Source: Deltaproteobacteria bacterium
GTDB lineage: Bacteria > Desulfobacterota > Desulfobaccia > Desulfobaccales > 0-14-0-80-60-11
Reading direction: 5' to 3'
Length of the DNA: 5,642 nt
Assembly (NCBI GenBank): GCA_019308625.1
Contig: JAFDHU010000138.1
Span: forward strand, 1-5,642
The position numbers and the translations under genes were made by a program. Below are positions 1-5,635 of this stretch, piece by piece; the first letter of the stretch is position 1; each line of letters begins with the position of its first letter. The notes beneath the pieces were generated by a model that made no database searches, was not told the origin of the DNA, and worked only from the letters and a program-made list of their open reading frames with translations.

Positions 1-718
1 CCTCCAGGGAGCCCATCCGCCCGGTAAACACATAATGAGGAGCGTAATCCCACAGGTCCGCCTCCTCCAGGTAGACGAAAGGAATCAGCTCCGCGTTGAG
101 CAGATTGGGCTTGTCGTCCCCGGCGTGGCTGAACATCCAGTTGAGCAGCGCCTCAAAGTGGGCCTGGTCCTCTGGAATTGCAGGAAAGCGGTAGTACTGG
201 CCGGGCAAGCCGTACGCCGCCACCCCGAAGGCCTGGGCCACCAGAGCGTTCAGCCAGGCATAATGGTAGTCGCTCTTGTAGCCCCCGCCGAACTCGGTGC
301 TCTGGCGGTTGAGCCGGAGGTCATCCAGGATGCGGCGGGCCCAGAGGGCCGCGGTGGGATGGCCGTTTCTCAGATAGATGTAAAGGCATCCCAAGGCCAA
401 GGCCGCAGCCACCCCCGGGTCGTAAGTCAGATCCCCCAGGTTCAGGCCCTCAAACCAGCCCTCTTCAAACCAGCCGGTTTCAAACCAGCCGGCCTCGCCC
501 GGGGTGGCGTAAACAAAGCCGTATTCCGAAAAATACAGGGGGAAGTTCCAGCCGCTGCCTTCAGGCACGCCGCAGGCCTCCAGCCAGGCCAGCCAGTTCT
601 CCAGAATGTCCCAGGCCGCGGCGTCACCGGTAACGAAATAATACTGGGCCATGGGCCAAGCGCTGAAAGGCCCAGTACTGTCCCAGGGCATAGCCGGCTT
701 CCGGATAAGCGCTGCCGT
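1..718 (-). CDS. Fibre-like protein, C-terminal segment (runs off the left edge)
   Basis: This minus-strand frame is open from 718 to position 1 with no stop, so the protein continues beyond the window. It lacks a convincing start: the ATG at 689-691 lies inside the junction and has only a weak GGAAG upstream. It reads as helical hairpins, for example MAQYYFVTGDAAAWDILENW followed by LAWLEACGV; then VAAALALGCLYIYLRNGHPT with ALWARRILDDL; then YKSDYHYAWLNALVAQAFGV; then FEALLNWMFSHAGDD. Alternating long helices with Trp/Tyr-rich loops resemble (alpha/alpha) barrel carbohydrate-active proteins. I infer that this is the continuation of the fibre and may be its enzymatic or receptor-engaging end. 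Acidic candidates are present, but none can be named as catalytic. A triple GWFE repeat lies at 448-490. Confidence 0.6.
448..490 (-). repeat. Three 15-bp tandem units encoding GWFE repeats
   Basis: Three near-identical units of GGCTGGTTTGA with a 15-bp period encode G-W-F-E-T, G-W-F-E-E and G-W-F-E-G within the fibre's C-terminal segment. The units keep the reading frame. The aromatic, acidic repeat probably forms a surface loop. It looks like a slippage expansion of one five-residue unit. Confidence 0.85.
690..715 (-). other. Second frameshift in the fibre-like gene
   Basis: The middle frame is coherent to about NGSAYPEAG. The next coherent frame begins at about AMPWDSTGPFSAWPMAQYYF and is closed upstream by an in-frame TAA at 719-721. 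The change must therefore fall between 718 and about 690, again with one surplus base. There is no homopolymer longer than three bases in this short stretch. Confidence 0.65.
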
Positions 719-923
719 TTAGTTTTCCCTGGATGATGCGGTAGCGGTCCTGCACCTCCACGGCGCTCATGGCCCGGCCCTGGTGGATGGCGGCAAAGTC
801 CAGGGCGCCGTCCAGGGCCCCGAATTCTCCGTCTCCGGTGCTGCCGAAGCGCAGGGGGGCACCGGCCCCGAAAAAGGCCTCATCCCCCACCTCGGCGGTG
901 CCAGCCGGCTCGCCGTTGACAGA
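693..923 (-). CDS. Fibre-like protein, middle segment in the shifted frame
   Basis: This is the continuation of the fibre after the G4 frameshift and encodes the rest of the LamG domain (about 77 residues, from SVNGEPAG to NGSAYPEAG). The open frame extends mechanically from 1115 to a TGA at 624-626, but only this part is protein-like. Upstream of 923 it overlaps the better frame, and below about 690 it turns to nonsense (QRLAHGPVLFRYR). It has no start or ribosome binding site of its own, so it is not an independent gene. Confidence 0.65.
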
Positions 924-1260
924 CCCCGTCGGTGGAGTAGGCCAAGGCCGGACTCTGGCCCTGCCGCAGCCAGACCCAGGAACGTTGGTCGCCGGTGGCC
1001 TCCCACACCCCGAACAGCACCATGCTGCCGGACAAATCGGCAAACCGCACCACCGCCTCCAGAGTAAAGTCACCGCCGCCCAAAAGAAAATCATCGCTGG
1101 GGCCGCAGTAGGCATACCCCCCGGCGGGCTCCAGCACCAAGCTGGTGTCCCCGGGCTGGCAGACCCCGGTGGTGTAGGCGGGGGTGCCGGCAGACCAAGT
1201 CAGATGGTGGCCTTTTCCTGATGCGTCCCCCAGGCCCCCGTTGAAATGCCAGCGACCCAC
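716..1260 (-). other. LamG/concanavalin-like lectin domain split across two frames
   Basis: The domain opens with GRWHFNGGLGDASGKGHHL and DFTLEAVVRF in the first frame. After the G4 frameshift it continues with GSVNGEPAGTAEVGDEAFFG, then FGALDGALDFAAIHQGRAMS and AVEVQDRYRI. This is the usual closing pattern of LamG-type domains (a G.lDg.liD-like strand, then raLSa.Ei..ry). The family is known for binding glycans or other ligands. Because the start and end of one domain are in different frames, the frameshift is clearly an interruption of a single gene. Confidence 0.75.
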
Positions 1261-3504
1261 CGTCTGACCGTAGTCCCGGTGGCGGCTCCACCAGCAGAAC
1301 CTGCCGAAGTTCTCCTCGCCGCACAGGGGGATGTTCTCCGGGTCGTTGCGGGTGTGCACCGGCAGGATGGGGCCTTTGAGGCCACCGTAGCGGGCGGCGT
1401 ACTCGTCCTGGGCGTCCCGGTGCAGGGCCACATAGTTCTGGGCCAGGTGCAGGGCTCCGGCCAGATACGGCCCCAGCGGCTGGGCATAGTGCACCAGGGT
1501 CGGCCCCCGCCAGGGATTCTGGCCGTAGGGCCCCAAAGAGATAGCCAAACGCGGCGTGTAGGGATAAGGGTCTTCCGCTGTCAGGTTAAGGCCTACCTCA
1601 TCCAGCCACCATTCATGCTCCCGCAGGCCCTGCTGCTCCAGCTTGAATTCCAGAAGCCTGAGCCGCGCCGCGCCGGTAAATCTCACATGGTCGTCAAATT
1701 TCAGGTCGGTAACGTTGAACACCCCGTTGCTCGGGGGCGAGGCAGGAATGCCGATATCCACCGCCTGCAGGGGATGGGTCAGGGGGGCGGTGCCCGACTC
1801 CAGGGCCAGGTCGGCCAGATTCACGCTCACCCGCTGCCACACACCCACCGTGACCTCCTGGTCGGCGTAAAAGTAGCTGCCGTTGGCGTCCTTGACCTTG
1901 ACCCGCACCGTCAGGGAGCCCGCCCCCTCCACCTCAGGCTTGAGGAGAAAATTCAGGGTGGTGCGGTCGGTGGAATCGCACCGGGCGGGATCAATCCCCA
2001 CCCAAGCCCCGAACGCAGTGGCATAAGGTGAGAGGTCCCAGATGAGGCGCCTCTGGGTGTAGAAGGTGTCGCCGAACAGGACCTCGGTTTCCTCCCGGTC
2101 GCCTAGGGTGAGCTGGCTGTCGTCCGGCTCGCTGGCCGAATACCAGACCCCCCAGGTGGCCCGCACCCGGTCGCCGTCGTCAATAACATTGTCCCGCCGC
2201 CAGAACTGGTCAAAGGGAATCTCAAAGGCCGTGAGGGCCGTGAACCTGTCCGGCACCGCGTGCACATAGGAGTGGGCCGGGCCCCAGGGGTCGGAGTCGC
2301 CGGCCGCCGAGTCATTGAGGCAGACCAGCAGCCGCCGGGGGTGCTCCTCGGGGTCGCCGCTCCAGAAGGTCCAGTAGTCCCCTGCGGCGAAGTCCTCGCC
2401 TTCCCCTCCTTCCCAGTAAACCTTAAGGCCGCCCGTGAGTTCCACCGGGTGGTCCCGGTCGCCGGTGACCAGACCCTCCCCTTCCCAGGTCAGACCGCCG
2501 TCCTGGGACCACTTGAAGGTGGCCGTGCCCACTTCCCCGGCGGTTTCCGCCATAACCACAAACCGCCGCTTCTCCTGGTGCTGGTAATCCCCGGTGAACA
2601 GGAGCTGGGCGCTGCCGCTGCCGTATTTGGTGAGATGATGGATGCGGCTGGCCCGGGCTGCACCCTTGAGTTTGAAATTTACCCGGTCAATGTCGCTAAA
2701 CGGAGGCTGATCCAATGACCAGTCCAGAACGTAGCCAAACCAGGCACCATCCGCCAAGGTGGGTAAATCGGCCCGCACATGCAGCACCCGCTCCCGGGAG
2801 CCCTCGGCCAGCTCCGTCTGAAACACCGTGAAGCCCTCCATCCCCCGGGTGGAGTCCCGGTAAAGAAGGAAGGCTCCCTGATCCCAGAGTTCCCGCTCAA
2901 AGGAATCATACACCAGGGGCGGGGTCAGGCTGTGCTCCCGGCACTCCAAAGCCTGCCAGAGAAAGCGGCAGGCCGGGCCGTAATCCCGGTCCCGCTCCCG
3001 GCCGGCCAGATGGAGATAACCCATCAGGTCCAGCAGCCGGTCCACGGCAAAATCATAGGTATAATCGTTGCGGTCCCGGTAAGCCCGGCGGATGCAGGGA
3101 TAATTGTTCAGGGCCTCGTATTGGTCGGACTGCTCCCCGGTTAAATAAAGATAGAAAAGCTGCACCTCCGTACCCGGAGCCAGCGGCTGCCCCAGGGTCA
3201 CGGTAGTGGTCTCCGCCCCGTTGACGAAGGAGCCGCCCTCAAAGTAGTTGGTCAAGTCTCCGTCAATGGCCGCGGCCCAGAAGCCTTCCCAGGCGAATTG
3301 CGTGTCCTGCCGCCACACCCCCCGGATGTAGCAGACCTGCCCGCCCCCCGGGTTCGGCGCGGCAATGGTCACGGTGCCGTCGGCCTCCACCACGGCGGTG
3401 GCGCCGCTGGCCTTGCCGGCCACGGCCTCCTGTAGAGAAACGCCGCCCAGATTGTCAAACACCCAGTTGAACTGGCTGGCCCGGACCCATTGAATGCGCC
3501 TCAT
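880..3504 (-). CDS. Large tail-fibre-like multidomain protein, N-terminal and central part (frame broken at 924-927)
   Basis: This long open frame begins at the ATG at 3504 (MRRIQWVRASQFNWVF) and keeps protein-like text to the G4 run at 924-927, after which it stops at 880 with nonsense. Residues about 1-130 are beta-rich and unrecognised. Residues about 140-185 are helical (YTYDFAVDRLLDLMGYLHLA, CRFLWQALECREH), reminiscent of alpha/alpha hairpins of glycosidase-like toroids. Residues about 200-290 look like a beta-sandwich. Residues 295-385 are the 91-residue module shared with the hub-like protein. Residues about 515-570 (LTVRVKVKDANGSYFYAD, WQRVSVNLADL) resemble a galactose-binding-type sandwich. 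Residues about 650-740 are helical again (GPYLAGALHLAQNYVALH). From residue 749 a LamG/concanavalin-like domain begins (VGRWHFNGGLGDASGKGHHL, then GGGDFTLEAVVRF). There is no signal peptide. I infer a phage tail fibre or tail-tip protein acting on surface polysaccharide. No catalytic residue can be assigned. Confidence 0.6.
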   Translation of the reverse strand: MRRIQWVRASQFNWVFDNLGGVSLQEAVAGKASGATAVVEADGTVTIAAPNPGGGQVCYIRGVWRQDTQFAWEGFWAAAIDGDLTNYFEGGSFVNGAETTTVTLGQPLAPGTEVQLFYLYLTGEQSDQYEALNNYPCIRRAYRDRNDYTYDFAVDRLLDLMGYLHLAGRERDRDYGPACRFLWQALECREHSLTPPLVYDSFERELWDQGAFLLYRDSTRGMEGFTVFQTELAEGSRERVLHVRADLPTLADGAWFGYVLDWSLDQPPFSDIDRVNFKLKGAARASRIHHLTKYGSGSAQLLFTGDYQHQEKRRFVVMAETAGEVGTATFKWSQDGGLTWEGEGLVTGDRDHPVELTGGLKVYWEGGEGEDFAAGDYWTFWSGDPEEHPRRLLVCLNDSAAGDSDPWGPAHSYVHAVPDRFTALTAFEIPFDQFWRRDNVIDDGDRVRATWGVWYSASEPDDSQLTLGDREETEVLFGDTFYTQRRLIWDLSPYATAFGAWVGIDPARCDSTDRTTLNFLLKPEVEGAGSLTVRVKVKDANGSYFYADQEVTVGVWQRVSVNLADLALESGTAPLTHPLQAVDIGIPASPPSNGVFNVTDLKFDDHVRFTGAARLRLLEFKLEQQGLREHEWWLDEVGLNLTAEDPYPYTPRLAISLGPYGQNPWRGPTLVHYAQPLGPYLAGALHLAQNYVALHRDAQDEYAARYGGLKGPILPVHTRNDPENIPLCGEENFGRFCWWSRHRDYGQTVGRWHFNGGLGDASGKGHHLTWSAGTPAYTTGVCQPGDTSLVLEPAGGYAYCGPSDDFLLGGGDFTLEAVVRFADLSGSMVLFGVWEATGDQRSWVWLRQGQSPALAYSTDGVCQRRAGWHRRGGG
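924..927 (-). other. Frameshift in a G4 run inside the LamG domain
   Basis: The minus strand reads GAC GGGG TCT GTC AAC GGC. With four Gs the frame passes into C-Q-R-R-A-G-W and stops at 880. With three Gs it reads S-T-D-G-S-V-N-G-E-P-A-G and continues as ordinary LamG sequence. This is at residue about 860 of the fibre. A one-base surplus in a homopolymer is typical of a sequencing error or phase-variable slippage. Confidence 0.8.
2350..2622 (-). repeat. 91-residue beta module, copy 2 (in fibre-like protein)
   Basis: This encodes residues 295-385 of the fibre, from GSGSAQLLF to WSGDP, with ETAGEVGTATFKWS, PVEL, GLKVYWEGG and DFAAGDYWTF. It has exactly the same length as copy 1 (273 nt) and aligns without gaps. 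Divergence at more than half the residues argues against a recent DNA duplication. Each copy sits in the interior of its protein, consistent with insertion as an autonomous domain. Confidence 0.75.
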
Positions 3505-3594
3505 GCCGCTCCCCGTGCACTGCAAACAGCCGTGTCTGGATTAAACCCTCTGATTTCCAAAGCTTCTGCGTCTCCCGTCTCCACCGGTCCCTCT
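3505..3594. other. Short intergenic gap without further signals
   Basis: These 90 bases lie between the hub-like gene's stop and the fibre's ATG. They include a somewhat less GC-rich patch (about 3535-3562). I see no hairpin with a T-run and no -35/-10 pair, so read-through from the upstream gene is the likely mode of expression. Confidence 0.5.
3506..3513 (-). promoter_or_regulatory. Ribosome binding site that decides the fibre start
   Basis: The minus strand reads GGGGAGCGGC then ATG. The GGGAG core lies 4 nt before the ATG at 3502-3504. An in-frame TTG at 3523-3525 would add seven residues but lacks a comparable signal, so the ATG is preferred. Confidence 0.6.
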
Positions 3595-5184
3595 TCAGTC
3601 CTCTCCCAGATACGGCCTGATCCTGATTTCGCCGAAGTCCACCCACAGATCATACAGGGTGCGCCGGACAATTTCCCGGAGGGCCCGGGCCGCGGTGATA
3701 TTTTCAAAACATACCCCCACCGCGTATTCCGGGGTCAGGCTCTTGGCCAGGGCAAAGGCGTCCTGGTCCATGACCTCGGCCAGCCCCACCTCGGCCAGAA
3801 TATCGCTGATGATATCCACCGGATGGGTGGTGGCGTCCTTCACCACCCGGGCCTCCACCAGCGCGCTCTGCCCGGTGACCCTGATGATGCCGGTGGCCGC
3901 GTCCGCCTCCACCCCCTCCCAGGTCTCTTCCCCATTCAAATACACTGCGGCAATCCTGGCGAAGGGCGCCCCGAACACCTGGTAGTGATAGACCGGAGCC
4001 TCGGCCAGAAAGCTGAAGCGGTCCCCGGCCGCCAGGTCCGTGCCGATCCCCGCTTCCCAGTACACTGCCAGGCCCTCCTCCAGCTCCACCGGGTCTTCGG
4101 CCCCCGGGGCCGTAATTTCCGTCTCCCGCCAGCTCTGCCCCTGGTTGGTGGACCACCGGAAGGTGGCCTCGCCCACCTCGCCGGTAGTCTCAATCTCCAG
4201 CAGATAAGTCCGGTTTTCCCGGCCCCGGTAGGTTCCCAGGACCTTGAGAGTGGCGCTGCCGCTGCCCGTCTTCTCTGGCATGCCCACCCGGGCCGCCGTG
4301 GTCTCCACCAGCTCCCCTCGGGCCAGGTACACCCCCCGCATAAAAGGCTGCCGGTTGCCGGCGGCGTCCGGCGTGCCGATGCGCCTGTTCAAGTGGTGGG
4401 CAATCCAATCCCGGGTCTCCAGCCTGACCCGGTGCCGCTCCTGCCAGCCGTGGGCCATCCCCGCCAGGCGCTCCACCACCCCCCGGTAAACCAGCAGCCA
4501 CTTGGTGGTGCCATCGGGGAGCTCCCAGCCGTGGAACAGCTCCAGCCGCTTCTGCTCCTGGGGCAGACCCAGAAAGGGAAAATGCGTGGACCGGGGCAGC
4601 CACTGGCCCTGCCGGTTGTCCAGTACCAGGGTGAGATCGGCCACCGCGTGCTCCCCGAAATCCCGGGACAAAGACACCCGCACCTCCCCGGGATCAATGA
4701 TTTCCTGCTCCGGGATGGTCAGCCGGCCTTCCAGCCGCAGGCCGGACACATAGCCGGAAGGCTCCCCCGACCAGGTGGACTCGGTGAACTCCACCTTCAT
4801 CTGGAAAAATCGGTTCACCTCCACCTCCAGCCCCGGGGACAGCTCCGTCCAGGCCGCGGCCATAAGCTCCGCCTGGCTGGCGGCGCTACGGAGATACACC
4901 CGGCACTTCATGTAGGGCACATGGTCCTCCCAATAGGCCGCCACGTGGTCAATATAGGGGGAGAAAGTCTCCCTGGCCGGCGAAGTCCAGGCGGCATAGT
5001 CAAGATAGCCGGCCAGCAGGTCCAGCCTGCCGGGTTCGCCGCCGAAGACCGTGTTTTCATAGACCCCCAGGCCCGGGGCCAGGCCAAGGTCCAGGTCAAA
5101 GGGGCTGATGACCGCCTTGACCCGAGACCTGCCTCCCCGAAGCCGGGCTTCTTCCTGGATGTAGTCTCGGGATGCCTGGCGCAT
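3595..5184 (-). CDS. Phage tail hub/baseplate-like protein with an inserted beta module
   Basis: This is an intact 529-codon frame from an ATG with a GGGAG ribosome binding site to a TGA at 3595-3597. There is no signal peptide or membrane segment. Residues about 1-150 are an unrecognised mixed region rich in Trp and Tyr. Residues about 150-290 have a style common in siphophage-type tail hub or baseplate proteins: a strand such as VSLSRDF, then ADLTLVLDNRQGQWLP, then a line ending in LELFHGW, then WLLVYRGVVERL, and a closing RVRLETRDWIAHHL. Residues 307-397 are a beta module found again in the next gene (GEVGEATFRWS ... DLAAGDRFSF). Residues about 415-529 run from a short beta segment into helices (HPVDIISDILAEVGL, ARALREIVRRTL) and a closing WVDFGEIRIRPYLGED, which also resembles the ends of hub-type proteins. 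The call rests on pattern recognition, not a search. The protein could instead be a fibre-attachment or other tail-tip component. Confidence 0.5.
   Translation of the reverse strand: MRQASRDYIQEEARLRGGRSRVKAVISPFDLDLGLAPGLGVYENTVFGGEPGRLDLLAGYLDYAAWTSPARETFSPYIDHVAAYWEDHVPYMKCRVYLRSAASQAELMAAAWTELSPGLEVEVNRFFQMKVEFTESTWSGEPSGYVSGLRLEGRLTIPEQEIIDPGEVRVSLSRDFGEHAVADLTLVLDNRQGQWLPRSTHFPFLGLPQEQKRLELFHGWELPDGTTKWLLVYRGVVERLAGMAHGWQERHRVRLETRDWIAHHLNRRIGTPDAAGNRQPFMRGVYLARGELVETTAARVGMPEKTGSGSATLKVLGTYRGRENRTYLLEIETTGEVGEATFRWSTNQGQSWRETEITAPGAEDPVELEEGLAVYWEAGIGTDLAAGDRFSFLAEAPVYHYQVFGAPFARIAAVYLNGEETWEGVEADAATGIIRVTGQSALVEARVVKDATTHPVDIISDILAEVGLAEVMDQDAFALAKSLTPEYAVGVCFENITAARALREIVRRTLYDLWVDFGEIRIRPYLGED
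3994..4266 (-). repeat. 91-residue beta module, copy 1 (in hub-like protein)
   Basis: This encodes residues 307-397 of the hub-like protein, from GSGSATLKV to the FLAEAP end. The pattern is GSGSAxL, GxY, ETxGEVGxATFxWS, G..W, PVEL, GLxVYWExG, DxAAGDxxxF. A hand alignment without gaps to the copy at 2350-2622 gives about 42 identities in 91 positions. I have the impression that modules of this style (an ATFKWS-like strand followed by an FAAGD-like strand) recur in phage tail and surface proteins, but I cannot name a Pfam entry with certainty. Confidence 0.75.
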
Positions 5185-5186
5185 AA

Positions 5187-5194
5187 CCGCTCCC
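5187..5194 (-). promoter_or_regulatory. Ribosome binding site of the hub-like gene
   Basis: The minus strand reads GGGAGCGG, TT, ATG. The GGGAG core lies 5 nt before the ATG at 5182-5184. The same octamer GGGAGCGG lies directly before the ATG of the next gene. Confidence 0.65.
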
Positions 5195-5202
5195 TGCAGC
5201 CG

Positions 5203-5216
5203 CCGGCTTCAGCCGG
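5203..5216. repeat. Inverted repeat upstream of the hub-like gene
   Basis: CCGGCT, two bases, AGCCGG: perfect 6-bp arms that could form a tight hairpin in the transcript, ending 8 nt before the GGGAG Shine-Dalgarno sequence. No T-run follows. Confidence 0.5.
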
Positions 5217-5260
5217 ATCCGCCCCGCCCTCCCGCAGGGCTGGCCCCCTCCCCCGCCGGC

Positions 5261-5624
5261 TTACACCTCTTCCAGCACAATGCTTCCAGACCACCGCCCC
5301 GGCGCCACCTCGCGGAAGTCCAGGTCATTGATCCACACGCCCGAGAAGGTCCGGGGGCCGTCCGCCTGCCGGTAAAAGTCAATATCGGTCTGGGCCTGCT
5401 TGATTTCGGCCAGTTTGTCCTTCTGGGCCGTGCTGATATGGCGAGGTAAGCACCCATCTGGCTTTCAGCCCCCGGCGGTAGCTCCTCAGTGTGCCGTCCA
5501 CCGCCCGCTCCCGGTCGCTGTCGTCCAAAGCCAGCTCCTGGTACTCGTAGGTGAAATTCACCGGCAGGATATAGCTTTGCCGGGAGCCGCCCGGGGGCGT
5601 CCACTCCAGCTTGGCATTGGCCAT
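5261..5624 (-). CDS. Small phage structural-type protein, reading frame interrupted by a +1 shift
   Basis: The ATG at 5622-5624 follows a strong AAGGAGG with a 4-nt spacer, so this start is well supported. The first frame encodes about 60 sensible residues (MANAKLEWTPPGGSRQSY onward, through GLKARWVLT) and then degenerates, stopping at a TGA at 5379-5381. In the frame one base further on, the text becomes protein-like again (ISTAQKDKLAEIKQAQTDID, then FYRQADGPRTFSGVWINDLD), ending in SIVLEEV and a TAA at 5261-5263. Joining the two frames gives one soluble protein of about 120 residues, with a beta-rich start, a charged helix in the middle (KDKLAEIKQAQ) and a beta-rich end with several Trp and Phe residues. 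There is no signal peptide or membrane segment. I do not recognise the family. Its size and position just before a hub-like gene would suit a small tail or tail-completion protein, but that is inference. A pipeline would probably call only the truncated 81-codon frame. Confidence 0.65.
5435..5447 (-). other. Frameshift site in the small tail-type gene
   Basis: On the minus strand the coherent frame reads W-V-L-T up to the ACC codon at 5445-5447. The coherent frame after the break reads H-I-S-T-A-Q-K-D-K, with ATC at 5435-5437. The two are offset by one surplus base. There is no homopolymer longer than two bases here and no obvious slippery heptamer, so an indel or base-calling error is the simplest reading. 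Confidence 0.7.
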
Positions 5625-5628
5625 AACG

Positions 5629-5635
5629 CCTCCTT
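5629..5635 (-). promoter_or_regulatory. Ribosome binding site of the small gene
   Basis: On the minus strand the sequence is AAGGAGG, then CGTT, then ATG. This is a near-perfect Shine-Dalgarno match with a 4-nt spacer, and it fixes the start at 5624. The promoter must lie outside the window, since only 18 bases precede the start. Confidence 0.8.

Larger units (their letters stand above)
5185..5260. other. G-rich structured intergenic spacer
   Basis: These 76 bases separate the small gene's TAA from the next ATG. Read on the minus strand they begin with GGGGGAGGGGG, then carry GGGAGGGCGGGG, so the messenger would hold five G-tracts of three or more. Two inverted repeats are visible: CCGGCT / AGCCGG with a 2-nt loop (5203-5216) and GCCCT / AGGGC with a 5-nt loop (5226-5240). 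No T-run follows either hairpin in the transcribed direction, so this does not look like an intrinsic terminator. The hairpin at 5203-5216 sits just upstream of the next gene's ribosome binding site and could modulate its translation, but that is inference. Confidence 0.55.

Noticed and set aside
442..627. Minus-strand open frame of 61 codons
   Set aside because: It is an out-of-frame shadow of the helical fibre segment. Its apparent GLKPAGLKRAG repeat is the GWFE-encoding tandem repeat read in the wrong frame.
35..736. Plus-strand open frame of 233 codons at the left edge
   Set aside because: It is antisense to the helical C-terminal fibre segment, which is open across the whole interval and reads as a genuine protein. 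The plus-strand text is repetitive and Pro/Gly/Gln-rich.
1246..2718. Plus-strand open frames of 261 and 152 codons
   Set aside because: Both are antisense shadows of the fibre's coding frame, with shadow-type composition and no ribosome binding site in a sensible context.
3505..3525. In-frame TTG start giving a seven-residue longer fibre
   Set aside because: The ATG at 3502-3504 has a GGGGAG signal 4 nt upstream. The TTG has no comparable signal, and the added residues look like leader.
5226..5240. Stem-loop GCCCT / AGGGC as a transcription terminator
   Set aside because: The stem is short and no T-run follows it in the direction of transcription. Downstream genes are co-oriented with ribosome binding sites, so termination here would be unexpected.
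3490..5331. Long plus-strand open frame of 613 codons opposite the hub-like gene
   Set aside because: Its translation is dominated by Pro, Gly, His, Gln and Arg in low-complexity fashion, as expected from the antisense of a GC-rich gene. The minus-strand frame has real domain-like text and a ribosome binding site.
5209..5604. Minus-strand open frame of 131 codons overlapping the small gene
   Set aside because: It is the third frame of the same locus. Its text is rich in Arg, Pro and Gly, with neither the coherent first half nor the coherent second half of the small protein.
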